A stretch of DNA of 15,548 bases from Candidatus Nitrosopolaris rasttigaisensis (lineage in GTDB: Archaea > Thermoproteota > Nitrososphaeria > Nitrososphaerales > Nitrososphaeraceae): positions 1 through 15,548 of the forward strand of contig CAKOFP010000149.1 in NCBI GenBank assembly GCA_933226995.1, read 5' to 3'. The translations under genes and the position numbers were made by a program. Shown here one piece after another: positions 1 through 6,462 of the stretch. Under the pieces are notes generated by a model. It was not told the DNA's origin, did no database searches, and saw only the letters and a list, made by a program, of their open reading frames with translations. Position 1 is the stretch's first letter; every line of letters starts with the position of its first letter.

Positions 1-37
1 ATCCTATTTATTCTACATTTGCACAATAATAATTTAG

Positions 38-140
38 GTGTAGATTTGGCTTAAAGAAGAGAGGATTAGGGATAGTTTGTTCCTGTGTGGTTCATAATTC
101 TCCTATCACCAATCCCTCTTTTCATTTAAGCCATCTGCAC
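38..140. repeat. Long imperfect inverted repeat (stem-loop)
   Basis: Arms 38-75 and 103-140 are reverse complements apart from four substitutions and three small gaps, with a 27-nt loop (76-102). The uninterrupted core GGCTTAAA pairs with TTTAAGCC; the outer ends are GTG/CAC and the inner ends GATAG/CTATC. Two of the four substitutions become G-U pairs if the plus strand is transcribed, which weakly favours a plus-strand RNA. No ORF crosses it convincingly. It could be a structured RNA, a very small inverted-repeat element (MITE-like) or a transcription-end structure; the sequence alone does not decide. Confidence 0.6.
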
Positions 141-445
141 TCTTTTAGATTTAAACAATAACGACGTGTAAAAAATTAAGTGAATAGATATCAGTATAAG
201 ATTCAATACCTTTTCCATATAAAGTCTGATATGATTAATAGGTCGTTTCGTTATGTATTAGTGATAATACTGTATACGATTTCGCAAGAGGAAACGCAAG
301 CTACGAGTAGGAAATCGCGTCCAAGCCCAAAGACGGATATAATTAAGATTTCTGCACAAAAAAATAGAAGCATAATGAGAAAGTCAGTCTTGTCCTCGTC
401 TTCCTATCCAAGATTAACGATATAGTCCCAACATAAGGACGACAC
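141..445. other. Stretch without a convincing gene
   Basis: Both strands are open for 40-80 codons here (plus 180-425 from a GTG; minus 373-251), but neither translation has a recognisable motif, a ribosome-binding site or a clear promoter. They are largely antisense to each other, so at most one is real. I see no RNA gene or repeat in this part. Confidence 0.4.
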
Positions 446-610
446 TTAAGAACACTGACGGGTACTGAGAGCGAATTCTTCTATTATTTGATTATTACTG
501 GCGATTAAAAGCAGAACACGGTGCAATTCTATAGCTTGCGTTAAGGAAATTGGCTCAGCGCCGGCAGTAATGAACTTATTGGGTCTGCAACAAAAATGAA
601 ATAAGAACAC
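446..610 (-). CDS. Small hypothetical protein (54 aa, GTG start)
   Basis: The minus-strand frame opens at GTG 608-610 and ends at TAA 446-448. The C-terminal two thirds look protein-like: an amphipathic helical stretch (AEPISLTQAIELHRVLLLIA) followed by a charged helix with IIEEF. The N-terminus, with FCC, is less convincing, so the gene may be the 3' remainder of a longer one. There is no ATG, no evident ribosome-binding site and no recognised family. It lies downstream of another small minus-strand gene that starts at 835. Confidence 0.3.
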   Translation of the reverse strand: MFLFHFCCRPNKFITAGAEPISLTQAIELHRVLLLIASNNQIIEEFALSTRQCS

Positions 611-697
611 AAATATTCAAGGTCTAAAAATAGTAAAAAAATGCTGTCGTTGACTTCGTTCGAATGTTAAAACCACGAAATAGGTACTTGCTGGGGA

Positions 698-835
698 TTA
701 TCGTTGTGAAGTAGCAACGCTGCTGCTAATGTCGGCCTGTAAAGCCTGTTCCCTCATAACCATTGCCACTGTGGTTACTGCCAACGCTGCTGTTATTACT
801 ATAACCGCGCCTAAAGCTAACGTTAATTTAATCAT
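698..835 (-). CDS. Small single-span membrane or exported protein (45 aa)
   Basis: ATG 833-835 on minus opens a 45-codon frame ending in TAA at 698-700. The product begins MIKLTLALGAVIVITAALAV, a textbook N-terminal membrane segment or uncleaved signal anchor. A Met-Arg-Glu turn and a short polar tail rich in Ser, Gln and Ala follow. Third codon positions and the Lys-then-hydrophobic start resemble real small membrane proteins. No family is recognised. It is transcribed divergently from the PKD protein at 950, and the spacer between them holds an inverted repeat (885-906) that could serve either promoter. Confidence 0.5.
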   Translation of the reverse strand: MIKLTLALGAVIVITAALAVTTVAMVMREQALQADISSSVATSQR

Positions 836-884
836 ATTTTCTCAAATAGAAAGTAAGTATTAAAGGTCTGAATTAGCAGGGGTT

Positions 885-906
885 ATCTGGATAACATAAT
901 CCAGAT
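885..906. promoter_or_regulatory. Inverted repeat between divergent genes (candidate operator)
   Basis: ATCTGGAT (885-892) and ATCCAGAT (899-906) form a perfect 8-bp inverted repeat around a 6-nt spacer. It lies between the minus-strand start at 835 and the plus-strand start at 950, upstream of the plus TATA-like element. Size and placement fit a dimeric regulator site; a short RNA hairpin is also possible. Confidence 0.4.
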
Positions 907-923
907 TAATCGTTACAAAAGCC

Positions 924-930
924 TAAATAG
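924..930 (+). promoter_or_regulatory. TATA-like element of the PKD protein gene
   Basis: TAAATAG lies about 23-26 nt before ATG 950, the spacing expected when an archaeal TATA box directs a leaderless transcript. No Shine-Dalgarno sequence precedes the ATG, which agrees with this. Confidence 0.35.
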
Positions 931-949
931 TTATTTTCTGCCTTTTACT

Positions 950-1927
950 ATGTATTTGATCCCATTCTTTAGACCAATACTAACCAGCCGGAAGCACGCT
1001 CAAAGCAATTTCCAGTTTAAGTCTTTAGAAATAATTGCGATAATATCTCTAACATTCTTGTTGTTGCTTGGCATACCAGGGAAATCTAATATCTATGCTC
1101 TACCGATCGGCGGTCATTCACTTGGAGGTGCTGGTGGTATTGGCGGTGCTGGTGGTATTGGCGGTGCTGGCCCGCTATCAGGCAATCAACCAAATAGTAT
1201 CGGCGGGGGTCCTCGATCAGGACCAAATCCGACTACAAACTGTATTGGTTCTGCTGGTCTCTTTCCTTCATCCACCAATTGTGCAAGCCCAACTGTATTA
1301 CATCCCTCCAACGCTCCTAACACGGCTGTAGTACAACCGAGCAATTGTAATGTCCCTACTTCGGTACATATCAATACTCCGAAGAACATTGTTGTACATC
1401 CTGCAACCACCAGCTGTGCTAATCCTAACGTTGTTCATCCCTCCAACGCTCCTAACACGACAGTAGTACAACCCAACAATTGTAATGTCCCTACTTCAGT
1501 ACATCATACCAATGCTCCATCCACCGTAGTAGTACATCCTAGCAATTGTCCTCCTCCCAGTTCAGGAAGCTCAAATTCCTTAACAGTTAATAATGTACAA
1601 AGCTCCAGTAGTAGTGGAAGTTCTACTACAAGTCAAACTACTGTGACTCCAGTTGCGAATGCTGGGTCAAACCAAAACGCACATTCATCCGATCAAGTCA
1701 CGCTCGACGGAACTAAGAGTTATGACCCGAATGGCCATTCGCTTGCTTTCTCTTGGCTACAATTAGCAGGGGGTCCTGTCGTGGTAATGTCAAGTGACAA
1801 TAAAGCTAAACCAACATTCACAGCACCATTAGTTACAAACACGACTAATTTGACATTTCAGTTGATAGTGAATAATGGAAACGCTGATAGTAACCCATCT
1901 TATGTGTCTGTAACGGTTACACAGTAG
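950..1927 (+). CDS. Secreted repeat protein with C-terminal PKD-like domain
   Basis: 325 aa. An N-terminal export signal has a long basic n-region, a hydrophobic core around residues 27-45 and a likely cut after IYA near residue 51. A Gly-rich tract of repeated GGAGGI follows. Residues ~100-205 are a low-complexity Cys/Asn/Pro/Val region with an imperfect 45-residue tandem repeat (HPSNAPNT-VVQP-NCNVPTSVH), then a Ser/Thr linker. Residues ~235-325 form a PKD/immunoglobulin-like beta domain: ANAGSNQ, VTLDGTKSYDPNG, FSWLQ, PTFTAP, and a final VSVTVTQ strand. Known role: PKD-type domains are extracellular interaction modules on archaeal surface and secreted proteins. Inference: a cell-surface or matrix protein. 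A second protein with the same domain plan is at 14370. The regularly spaced Cys in the repeats may form disulfides. Confidence 0.8.
   Translation: MYLIPFFRPILTSRKHAQSNFQFKSLEIIAIISLTFLLLLGIPGKSNIYALPIGGHSLGGAGGIGGAGGIGGAGPLSGNQPNSIGGGPRSGPNPTTNCIGSAGLFPSSTNCASPTVLHPSNAPNTAVVQPSNCNVPTSVHINTPKNIVVHPATTSCANPNVVHPSNAPNTTVVQPNNCNVPTSVHHTNAPSTVVVHPSNCPPPSSGSSNSLTVNNVQSSSSSGSSTTSQTTVTPVANAGSNQNAHSSDQVTLDGTKSYDPNGHSLAFSWLQLAGGPVVVMSSDNKAKPTFTAPLVTNTTNLTFQLIVNNGNADSNPSYVSVTVTQ
1127..1170 (+). repeat. 18-bp tandem repeat (Gly-rich tract)
   Basis: Two perfect 18-nt copies (1127-1144 and 1145-1162) and a partial third (1163-1170) encode the repeated Gly-Ala-Gly-Gly-Ile-Gly tract of the secreted protein. 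Identity at nucleotide level points to recent slippage expansion; whole-codon length changes would keep the frame. Confidence 0.85.
1301..1504 (+). repeat. 135-bp imperfect tandem repeat inside the PKD protein gene
   Basis: The segment 1301-1369 recurs at 1436-1504 with only a few substitutions, a period of 135 nt (45 codons). A shorter degenerate third relative (related to the PSNAPNTTVVQP motif) follows up to about 1550. The frame is kept, so this is internal duplication of a coding module. Confidence 0.8.
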
Positions 1928-1988
1928 ATCGATAGTTTACGCGTTATCTAATTAACGATACTGATAATAATATACTATACTTTTCTTT

Positions 1989-2142
1989 TTACCTCACATC
2001 CACTTTAACACAATTATTTTTCGACCTAAACTCATCATCCGATATAAACCGAATTAGCTCTTTATCTTCATGAAACCCTTCTTATAATATTGTTATTACC
2101 TGTTTCTGAGATTAGAATTTTGAGACCCTTACTAATTACTGA
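1989..2142 (-). pseudogene. Decayed coding fragment, possibly frameshifted
   Basis: Two adjoining minus-strand frames each read as protein: one from 2142 (SKGLKILISETGNNNIIRR) and one ending at TAA 1989-1991 (HEDKELIRFISDDEFRSKNN). A one-base change near 2080-2090 would join them into about 50 residues. There is no start codon and no recognised family. It may be independent of, or the far 3' part of, the broken HMA gene upstream. Support is only that both halves are unusually open and protein-like. Confidence 0.2.
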
Positions 2143-2197
2143 TTAAAGCTAGTCAATGTACATGAATTCTTATTGGTTCTGTCTTTATCTCTGCTTC

Positions 2198-2422
2198 TCA
2201 ATGGGCCAATTTAATTCTTGGCTCACAAAGTGCATCATTTTTATAGCTTCACACCGTCGCTGAAGAGTTGTGTTCGGAATTGAAAAATCTTTTATTTATT
2301 GTCATGTAGTTAATATCAACCTTTATTACTCCTTTCTCATCTTTTAGTTGCTTTTCTACGATAGACTTGCAACTAATTCAATACATTCCGACTACCCTGA
2401 ACAAAGCTCTTTCAGTTGTCAT
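2198..2422 (-). pseudogene. Heavy-metal-associated (HMA) domain protein with in-frame TGA at the first metal-binding Cys
   Basis: ATG 2420-2422 on minus opens MTTERALFRVVGMY, then TGA (2378-2380), then ISCKSIVEKQLKDEKGVIKV and DINYM in the same frame. This is the HMA fold of copper chaperones and CopZ/MerP-type proteins: beta1, the metal loop GMxCxxC, helix 1 with VEKQL, and beta2 with GVxKVDINY. The loop reads G-M-Y-TGA-I-S-C, so TGA sits exactly at the first metal-ligand Cys. A second in-frame TGA follows at 2249-2251, where helix 2 should lie. In another frame 2305-2185 also reads well (with SQELNWPIEKQR), so a one-base shift in the T-run near 2285 is an alternative. Known: the domain binds Cu(I) or other soft metals. 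Most likely a nonsense-mutated pseudogene; selenocysteine is the rarer alternative. The start overlaps an upstream stop as ATGA, preceded by a weak AAGG. Confidence 0.6.
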
Positions 2423-2690
2423 GTTACCTTAGCTAGTTCTTTCATCCTAAAAACATAGTTACGGGCTATCCAACTATGTGTTTTGTCAACATCAAGTAAT
2501 TTTTTGTTCTACACTTTTGCTGGGGTGCTAGTGTTACTTAATCTAATTGCAGCACATATTTATTTTGACACGGGGGGAATTGTGTGCACCAGAATTGCTA
2601 CCGTTCTTTTGTGGTACTTTTAGCTGCCCCCATTCTTAGTCGTTACAGAATTCGAGTATATGATTGCAGATTGTCATGTTGGAATAACGT

Positions 2691-3035
2691 TCACTTACTA
2701 ACGTTTTCATCTTCAAACCATACCTGTGCCTCGTCACTAAGGTTAGAACGATTGTATTTTCTAAGACAATCTATACAAAGAAACATTGGGGAATCAATAT
2801 ATGGTCTCACGTCAGCTATACTAAAGAAACCAACAGCCTTACGACAATGATCACATGTTAAGATAGCGTCATAATCTTTTAAATCGGTATTTTCATCGTT
2901 TACTAGATCACTAGGAAGAATTGGATCACACTTTGGTTCAAGTGTTGCAGTTTTAGGATTAAATACAAAATCATCAAAACTACCATTTGCGGTATTATTT
3001 TGTTGATGTATATTGTTTTTATTGTTATTTGTCAT
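2691..3035 (-). CDS. Small zinc-ribbon-like protein
   Basis: 114 aa. The first ~35 residues are Asn/Gln-rich and probably disordered. An acidic middle section follows, then CDHC near residue 60 and CIDC near residue 87, with an aromatic-rich spacer. Two CxxC pairs about 25 residues apart are the usual layout of a zinc ribbon or treble clef. The ATG is preceded by AAGGAG at good spacing and overlaps the stop of the upstream small ORF (ATGA), so the two are translationally coupled. Zn binding follows from the motif; whether it acts on DNA, RNA or protein is unknown. An antisense ORF on plus (2584-2850) is a shadow. Confidence 0.7.
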   Translation of the reverse strand: MTNNNKNNIHQQNNTANGSFDDFVFNPKTATLEPKCDPILPSDLVNDENTDLKDYDAILTCDHCRKAVGFFSIADVRPYIDSPMFLCIDCLRKYNRSNLSDEAQVWFEDENVSK

Positions 3036-3271
3036 GTTACTCCTTCTGCTCCATTGTTGTCCTGTAGGTAATTATTTATCTCTTCCAAGCATATTATTCT
3101 TAACCTTAATGTTTGATAAAACTTACCTTGGCTACGAAAGTTCTCACTCACAGTTCACCCCGCCGTAAACCAACACAAAACAATGGAAGATTTAACATGA
3201 CCTTGAATACTCGTTATCTCTTTCTCCAATTCATAGTACTCAACGCTTGCGCCTGAACCTGATGCGTGCAC
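3032..3271 (-). pseudogene. Small ORF with one in-frame TGA, coupled to the zinc-ribbon gene
   Basis: From GTG 3269-3271 the minus frame reads 38 codons (SVEYYELEKEITSIQGHVKS, then IVLCWFTAG), meets TGA at 3155-3157, and continues in the same frame for 40 codons (FRSQGKFYQTLRLR, CLEEINNYLQDNN) to a TGA at 3032-3034. That final TGA overlaps the ATG of the zinc-ribbon gene. One reading is a single 79-residue gene with a nonsense mutation at codon 39. Another is that only the distal half is translated, from GTG 3149-3151, as a 39-aa leader gene; GGGGTGA upstream could be its ribosome-binding site. No family is recognised. The overlap with the next start favours the distal half being translated. 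Confidence 0.4.
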
Positions 3272-3285
3272 ACCCTAGAAGGAAA

Positions 3286-3295
3286 TTTTTATTAC
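3286..3295 (+). promoter_or_regulatory. TATA-like box for the gene at 3318
   Basis: TTTTTATTAC is centred about 27 nt before ATG 3318, consistent with a leaderless transcript. No Shine-Dalgarno sequence precedes the ATG. Confidence 0.4.
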
Positions 3296-3317
3296 CTAGC
3301 ATATAGATGCGTTCCCT

Positions 3318-3632
3318 ATGGGATTGTATGGAATATATGGAAGCCATTCTCCGGAAAGTTGTCCGCTGAACGAAGTGGAAATTAGAAGACTTGTCATAAA
3401 AATGGCCGGACAACTTGATAAAGTTCTCGCTAAAAACAACGTAAAGATGCTACAGCAGTATCATTCGGGATTAGAACACACATTTCTATGGATCGTAGAC
3501 GCACAAGACGCTCATTCGGTACAGAACTTTATGGTCGAATCAGGATGGGTAAAGTTTAATGCCTTAAAGATAGTTCCGTTGACAGCTTACGAAACCCTCA
3601 TTGAAAAATGCCAAAGTCTAGGGACTACATGA
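3318..3632 (+). CDS. Small conserved-looking alpha/beta protein (possibly DUF3303-like)
   Basis: 104 aa, ATG start, leaderless by its TATA spacing. Sequence features in order: an N-terminal beta strand (GLYGIYGSHSP), ESCPLN leading into an amphipathic helix, a second helix with KNNVKMLQQYHSGLEHTFLW, a strand IVDA, a helix DAHSVQNFMVESG, and the strand ALKIVPLT. The pattern of two beta-alpha-beta units with a His-containing strand (HSGLEHTFLWIV) resembles small dimeric alpha/beta-barrel proteins such as DUF3303, which I infer from layout only. Function is unknown. It stands alone, convergent with nothing clear downstream and divergent from the zinc-ribbon pair. Confidence 0.75.
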   Translation: MGLYGIYGSHSPESCPLNEVEIRRLVIKMAGQLDKVLAKNNVKMLQQYHSGLEHTFLWIVDAQDAHSVQNFMVESGWVKFNALKIVPLTAYETLIEKCQSLGTT

Positions 3633-3649
3633 TTGAAGGGCAGGGCTTA

Positions 3650-3856
3650 GAATCGAATGTGTCCCATAAGCAACTCGCACGTCACGTATTTGAACTGTAT
3701 CATTAGGAGTTTTTCGCTCACGTCTATTACTAACGAGGCAGCCTCAACAATTACCAAAGTCAAGATTCTAACTAGATATTTATTGATCCCATCTTACCCT
3801 TGTCCAAGCCTTTCTCGGATCATATCTCTCGTAATATCGTCGTTTTTCTGTATCAT
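3650..3856 (-). pseudogene. Possible broken small gene with one in-frame TAA
   Basis: On minus, ATG 3854-3856 opens a frame reading MIQKNDDITRDMIRERLGQG, a TAA at 3794-3796, then 48 further open codons (NKYLVRILTLVIVEA, VSEKLLMIQF) to TAA 3647-3649. The same frame is also open upstream to 3946 (KESYNFPRVIDHRIYLG). About 98 codons with a single stop is longer than expected by chance in AT-rich DNA. No family is recognised, and a 71-codon ORF lies antisense (plus 3657-3872), so the evidence is weak. Confidence 0.25.
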
Positions 3857-3916
3857 ATTTTTACCTAAATAGATCCGATGATCTATGACGCGAGGAAAAT
3901 TATATGATTCTTTTCC

Positions 3917-4108
3917 GTGTCTTACGCCTCGAAGTATCCAGCGAAATTAGGAGAATGGGTTGCAACATCAGAACCAGCTGCAATTCATCTTCTAAAAAGC
4001 ATAAGCGCTATAAGACTGGTCTCGAGGATCTTAATAGGAGGTACTTCAATGAATTCATTTTCTAGCACCATTTATGATCGTCCTAACATTGCTTTGTGGT
4101 TCACATAA
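3917..4108 (+). CDS. Hypothetical small protein (63 aa, GTG start)
   Basis: The plus frame from GTG 3917 reads YASKYPAKLGEWVATSEP, then a hydrophobic helix with IHLLKSISAIRLV, and ends at TAA 4106-4108. Its codons end mostly in A or T like the surrounding genes. A competing plus-strand frame from ATG 3904 to TAG 4063-4065 (53 aa, ending YKTGLEDLNRRYFNEFIF) overlaps it almost completely. At most one is real and I cannot tell which. A TATA-like ATTATATG lies at 3899-3906. No family recognised. Confidence 0.25.
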   Translation: MSYASKYPAKLGEWVATSEPAAIHLLKSISAIRLVSRILIGGTSMNSFSSTIYDRPNIALWFT

Positions 4109-4128
4109 CAAATGGCGATTTTGCATAG

Positions 4129-4830
4129 CTAATAATCCGCGGGAGAGGAATCTTGTCTGATGCGAGAGTAAAAGAGTGCTCGCTTAATAAGATAAAATGG
4201 GAGAACAATTACGAGCAAAATGATACACATGATTAGCATCCAAGTTCCAGTATTGTTGTGACTGTTGACCGAATAAAAAAGATATACCGGCTTATCTAAG
4301 ACACTAAACATCAATCCTGCAAGTCCCATTATTCCGTTTAGGGCAAACAAGGCAAATAACTTGAATGACTCCCCTAAAGATCTTACAGCGAGAAAGCTCA
4401 CAGCACCAACTACTACGAATGAGATATGTTGCGCTATATGTACTTGTTCGTGTGATTGCGCGAAATCGAAAACCGAAGGTATATGCCAAAATGCCAACAG
4501 GGCAGAAGCTATGATAATCCACACGTAGCCATATCTATTGACTGAAAAGATTGTGCGGAGGAACTTGGTCCAAAATAGGATCAGTGTCCCTTTTAGATCG
4601 GTTTTTCTTTTTGAATTCGAAGAAACCAGAAGTTTTAGAATTATTTCAGAGACCTGTACAGATAATACCCCAAGAAAAAAGAACAAAGTATGTTCTATAA
4701 CCATATGATACGCCAAATCCCTTTCTGTAAATTCTAAGAAAGCCGGTTGAATAGACATTAAAGTAAGTATTGTAAAAGATGTGATTATCACATAACTGCG
4801 GATATTTCTATTAATAAAATTTGGTGACAT
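4129..4830 (-). CDS. CtaG/DUF1404-like integral membrane protein, probable oxidase copper-assembly factor
   Basis: 233 aa with about six predicted membrane segments (roughly residues 12-30, 42-66, 98-117, 130-151, 158-175 and 195-216). Conserved-looking His are at HMVIEH in the first part and FWHIPSVFDFAQSHEQVH...H in the middle. This matches the arrangement in the caa3-type CtaG and archaeal DUF1404 families: WHxP followed by two spaced His near a membrane face. Known: CtaG-type proteins help deliver copper to the CuB or CuA centre of haem-copper oxidases. Inference: the same role here, since the cupredoxin and both oxidase subunits lie next to it. The ATG has GTGGAG upstream. It is on the same strand as the cupredoxin with a 187-nt gap, so it may be co-transcribed. 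The basic C-terminus (KRALFYSRIR) is probably cytoplasmic. Confidence 0.7.
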   Translation of the reverse strand: MSPNFINRNIRSYVIITSFTILTLMSIQPAFLEFTERDLAYHMVIEHTLFFFLGVLSVQVSEIILKLLVSSNSKRKTDLKGTLILFWTKFLRTIFSVNRYGYVWIIIASALLAFWHIPSVFDFAQSHEQVHIAQHISFVVVGAVSFLAVRSLGESFKLFALFALNGIMGLAGLMFSVLDKPVYLFYSVNSHNNTGTWMLIMCIILLVIVLPFYLIKRALFYSRIRQDSSPADY

Positions 4831-5017
4831 ATAATCTCCACTTCAATCGTGCATATTTTTTTCGACGATGAGAATATGACAATATCGGACCCAGTATAAC
4901 GAATAAAAGTTTCAAAACACATCACCATATAAAAGCCTCCTGAATAATGACTAATTAAATCTACTTTCTCCTGTACCGGATAAGAAACGGCCACTATCTT
5001 TAGTATCTTCGCCATTA

Positions 5018-5518
5018 CTACTGACCCACATTTCCGCCACTAGAAGCGATGAGATTAGCCGTCATCCATGGGTGTATAGTACAATGATATGGGATTGTTG
5101 CTTGCCCCTTGATTATAGCTGAGCCGGAAGAACCAGGCTGAATAATACCGGTATCAAAAGAATTGTCAGCAGCAGTTGCTGTGTGCGGAGCCGAATCCTG
5201 ATTAGTCCAGGTTATTTTGGCACCACCTAATACGCTAGCAGGGTTGGGCAAATAGAATATTTTGACCTGATGAGTAGCAGCTCCTTGTGGTATTGATATC
5301 TGGGTAGTCAATTGTGAAGCTCCTCCAGCGGTGGTATTGTCGGTTCGGTTATTAGCGATATTACTAGTAGTACTACTCGATACGCTAGATGTCTGTTGGG
5401 ATGAGCTAATACTAGCTTGTCTTTGGGTTGTAACTGAAGAGACATATATTGTGGCAATAGCTGCAACGGCCAATGCTATACCTATTCCAAATGTTGCTTT
5501 AGAGAGAACAGAGTTCAA
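5018..5518 (-). CDS. Membrane-anchored plastocyanin-like cupredoxin (type 1 copper protein)
   Basis: 166 aa from a TTG start; no ATG or GTG exists before the upstream stop. An N-terminal membrane anchor or signal peptide (residues ~8-28, GIGIALAVAAIATIYV) is followed by a Ser/Thr/Gln-rich linker (~30-70), typical of archaeal surface copper proteins. The cupredoxin domain then has all four type 1 ligands: His112 (SAPHTAT), Cys146, His149 and Met152 (HCTIHPWM). Known: such blue copper proteins replace soluble cytochrome c as electron carriers in ammonia-oxidising archaea. Inference: it feeds electrons to the CuA site of the divergent oxidase. A TATA-like TAGTATAAG about 26 nt upstream would give an almost leaderless transcript. 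The gene ends 187 nt before the CtaG-like gene. Confidence 0.88.
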   Translation of the reverse strand: MNSVLSKATFGIGIALAVAAIATIYVSSVTTQRQASISSSQQTSSVSSSTTSNIANNRTDNTTAGGASQLTTQISIPQGAATHQVKIFYLPNPASVLGGAKITWTNQDSAPHTATAADNSFDTGIIQPGSSGSAIIKGQATIPYHCTIHPWMTANLIASSGGNVGQ

Positions 5519-5693
5519 TAAATCATCAAAGCTGGAGTGGTTCTTATACTATTTGCTATTTGAAAAAAGACTATATAGTGGGAAGATAAAACGGAAACAC
5601 GGCTAATAATAATCACCTACTGTCAAACGCGACCTTGTATATCCGGGGCTATTATTTCGAAACAATATTGAAGACGATTGGAGGACAAAAGTC
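5519..5693. promoter_or_regulatory. Divergent promoter region of cupredoxin and oxidase genes
   Basis: This 175-nt spacer separates the minus-strand cupredoxin from plus-strand subunit II. It holds a fully palindromic CTATATAG at 5571-5578, usable in either direction. TCTTATACTA at 5541-5550 is correctly placed for the minus gene, and TTGTATATCC near 5634-5643 is a candidate TATA for subunit II. A strong GGAGG (5680-5684) lies 9 nt before ATG 5694, so unlike the leaderless genes nearby, subunit II has a 5' leader with a ribosome-binding site. Confidence 0.5.
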
Positions 5694-6407
5694 ATGGTAG
5701 GAGTGCAGCTTGCTTCAGAATTAGGCTTCGGCGTTCCATGGCTTGTAGAAGTTTTGACTATGGCCATAGTAATTGCCACAGGATTTTTTGTTTACGTTGC
5801 ATTATCTACCAAGTCAAAACATGTAGTGTTAGGGGGTTTTGATAAAGCAAAGCATGAACTAAACAAGTATCATGCGGAGAGATATTGGGCCATTTTTGTT
5901 GCTGGCATGCTCATTTGGCTTTATATCCTAGGTTATCCATGGATGCCACCTGTCGCTTTTTCCAATGCACTTCAGCATACTGGAAAAGTGCATATAGTAA
6001 AGGTTACGGGTGGCCAGTGGTTTTGGGTACTTCAGGATGGAGGATTTTCTAGTGGTCAAAGTCATGCAAATATGAAGAAAACTAGTACAAATGTATCTGC
6101 CGAGGTTACTTCATTTGGAACAGGAGGAGTTATGGGGACTACTGCTGCTAGCGGCGAAGTTAAAATCAAGGTTGGTGAGGTAGTGAAATTTGTTGCCCGG
6201 TCTATTGATGTAAATCATGGATTCACCATTCTATCTAGCTCAAACAGTATGGACTCACCATTAATGCAGATGCAAGTTATTCCAGGATTCGATAACATAT
6301 TTTATTACACATTCAACAAACCAGGTACTTACACCATAAGGTGTCTGGAATATTGTGGCTGGAACCACCCATATATGATATCGTTAGTCACCGTAGTGTC
6401 GGCTTAA
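5694..6407 (+). CDS. Haem-copper oxidase subunit II with CuA site
   Basis: 237 aa. It takes electrons from the donor (here probably the neighbouring cupredoxin) and passes them to subunit I; the CuA domain faces outward. Two membrane segments lie at about 15-37 and 62-84, followed by the cupredoxin-fold domain. The conserved aromatic entry motif reads GGQWFWV. The CuA ligands are complete: His175 (DVNHGFTI) and CLEYCGWNHPYM with Cys217, Glu219, Cys221, His225 and Met228. The ATG is supported by GGAGG 9 nt upstream. A loop between the entry motif and the core strand (residues ~115-155, Gly/Ser/Thr-rich) is longer than in minimal B-type subunits. It is followed after 55 nt by subunit I. Confidence 0.95.
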   Translation: MVGVQLASELGFGVPWLVEVLTMAIVIATGFFVYVALSTKSKHVVLGGFDKAKHELNKYHAERYWAIFVAGMLIWLYILGYPWMPPVAFSNALQHTGKVHIVKVTGGQWFWVLQDGGFSSGQSHANMKKTSTNVSAEVTSFGTGGVMGTTAASGEVKIKVGEVVKFVARSIDVNHGFTILSSSNSMDSPLMQMQVIPGFDNIFYYTFNKPGTYTIRCLEYCGWNHPYMISLVTVVSA

Positions 6408-6462
6408 AGGGTGATGATGATGGTGATACAAAAAACAGAATGAAAAGGAGCATGGAATAAGG

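Noticed and set aside
180..425. 81-aa plus-strand ORF
   Set aside because: GTG start without ribosome-binding site or placed TATA box, no recognisable motif, and a 40-codon antisense ORF over the same bases.
2198..2422. Genome-wide reassignment of TGA
   Set aside because: The universal stress gene and the gene at 3318 end naturally in TGA, and other broken frames here are interrupted by TAA or TAG.
2584..2850. 88-aa plus-strand ORF
   Set aside because: Antisense to the better supported zinc-ribbon gene, which has AAGGAG and two CxxC pairs.
3657..3872. 71-aa plus-strand ORF
   Set aside because: Composition (many Ser, Ile, Cys) is typical of an antisense shadow; the minus frame over it looks more like protein.
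4788..5015. 75-aa minus-strand ORF between the cupredoxin and the CtaG-like gene
   Set aside because: Begins 2 nt after the cupredoxin stop but has no ribosome-binding site or motif, and overlaps the start of the CtaG-like gene out of frame; more likely spacer.
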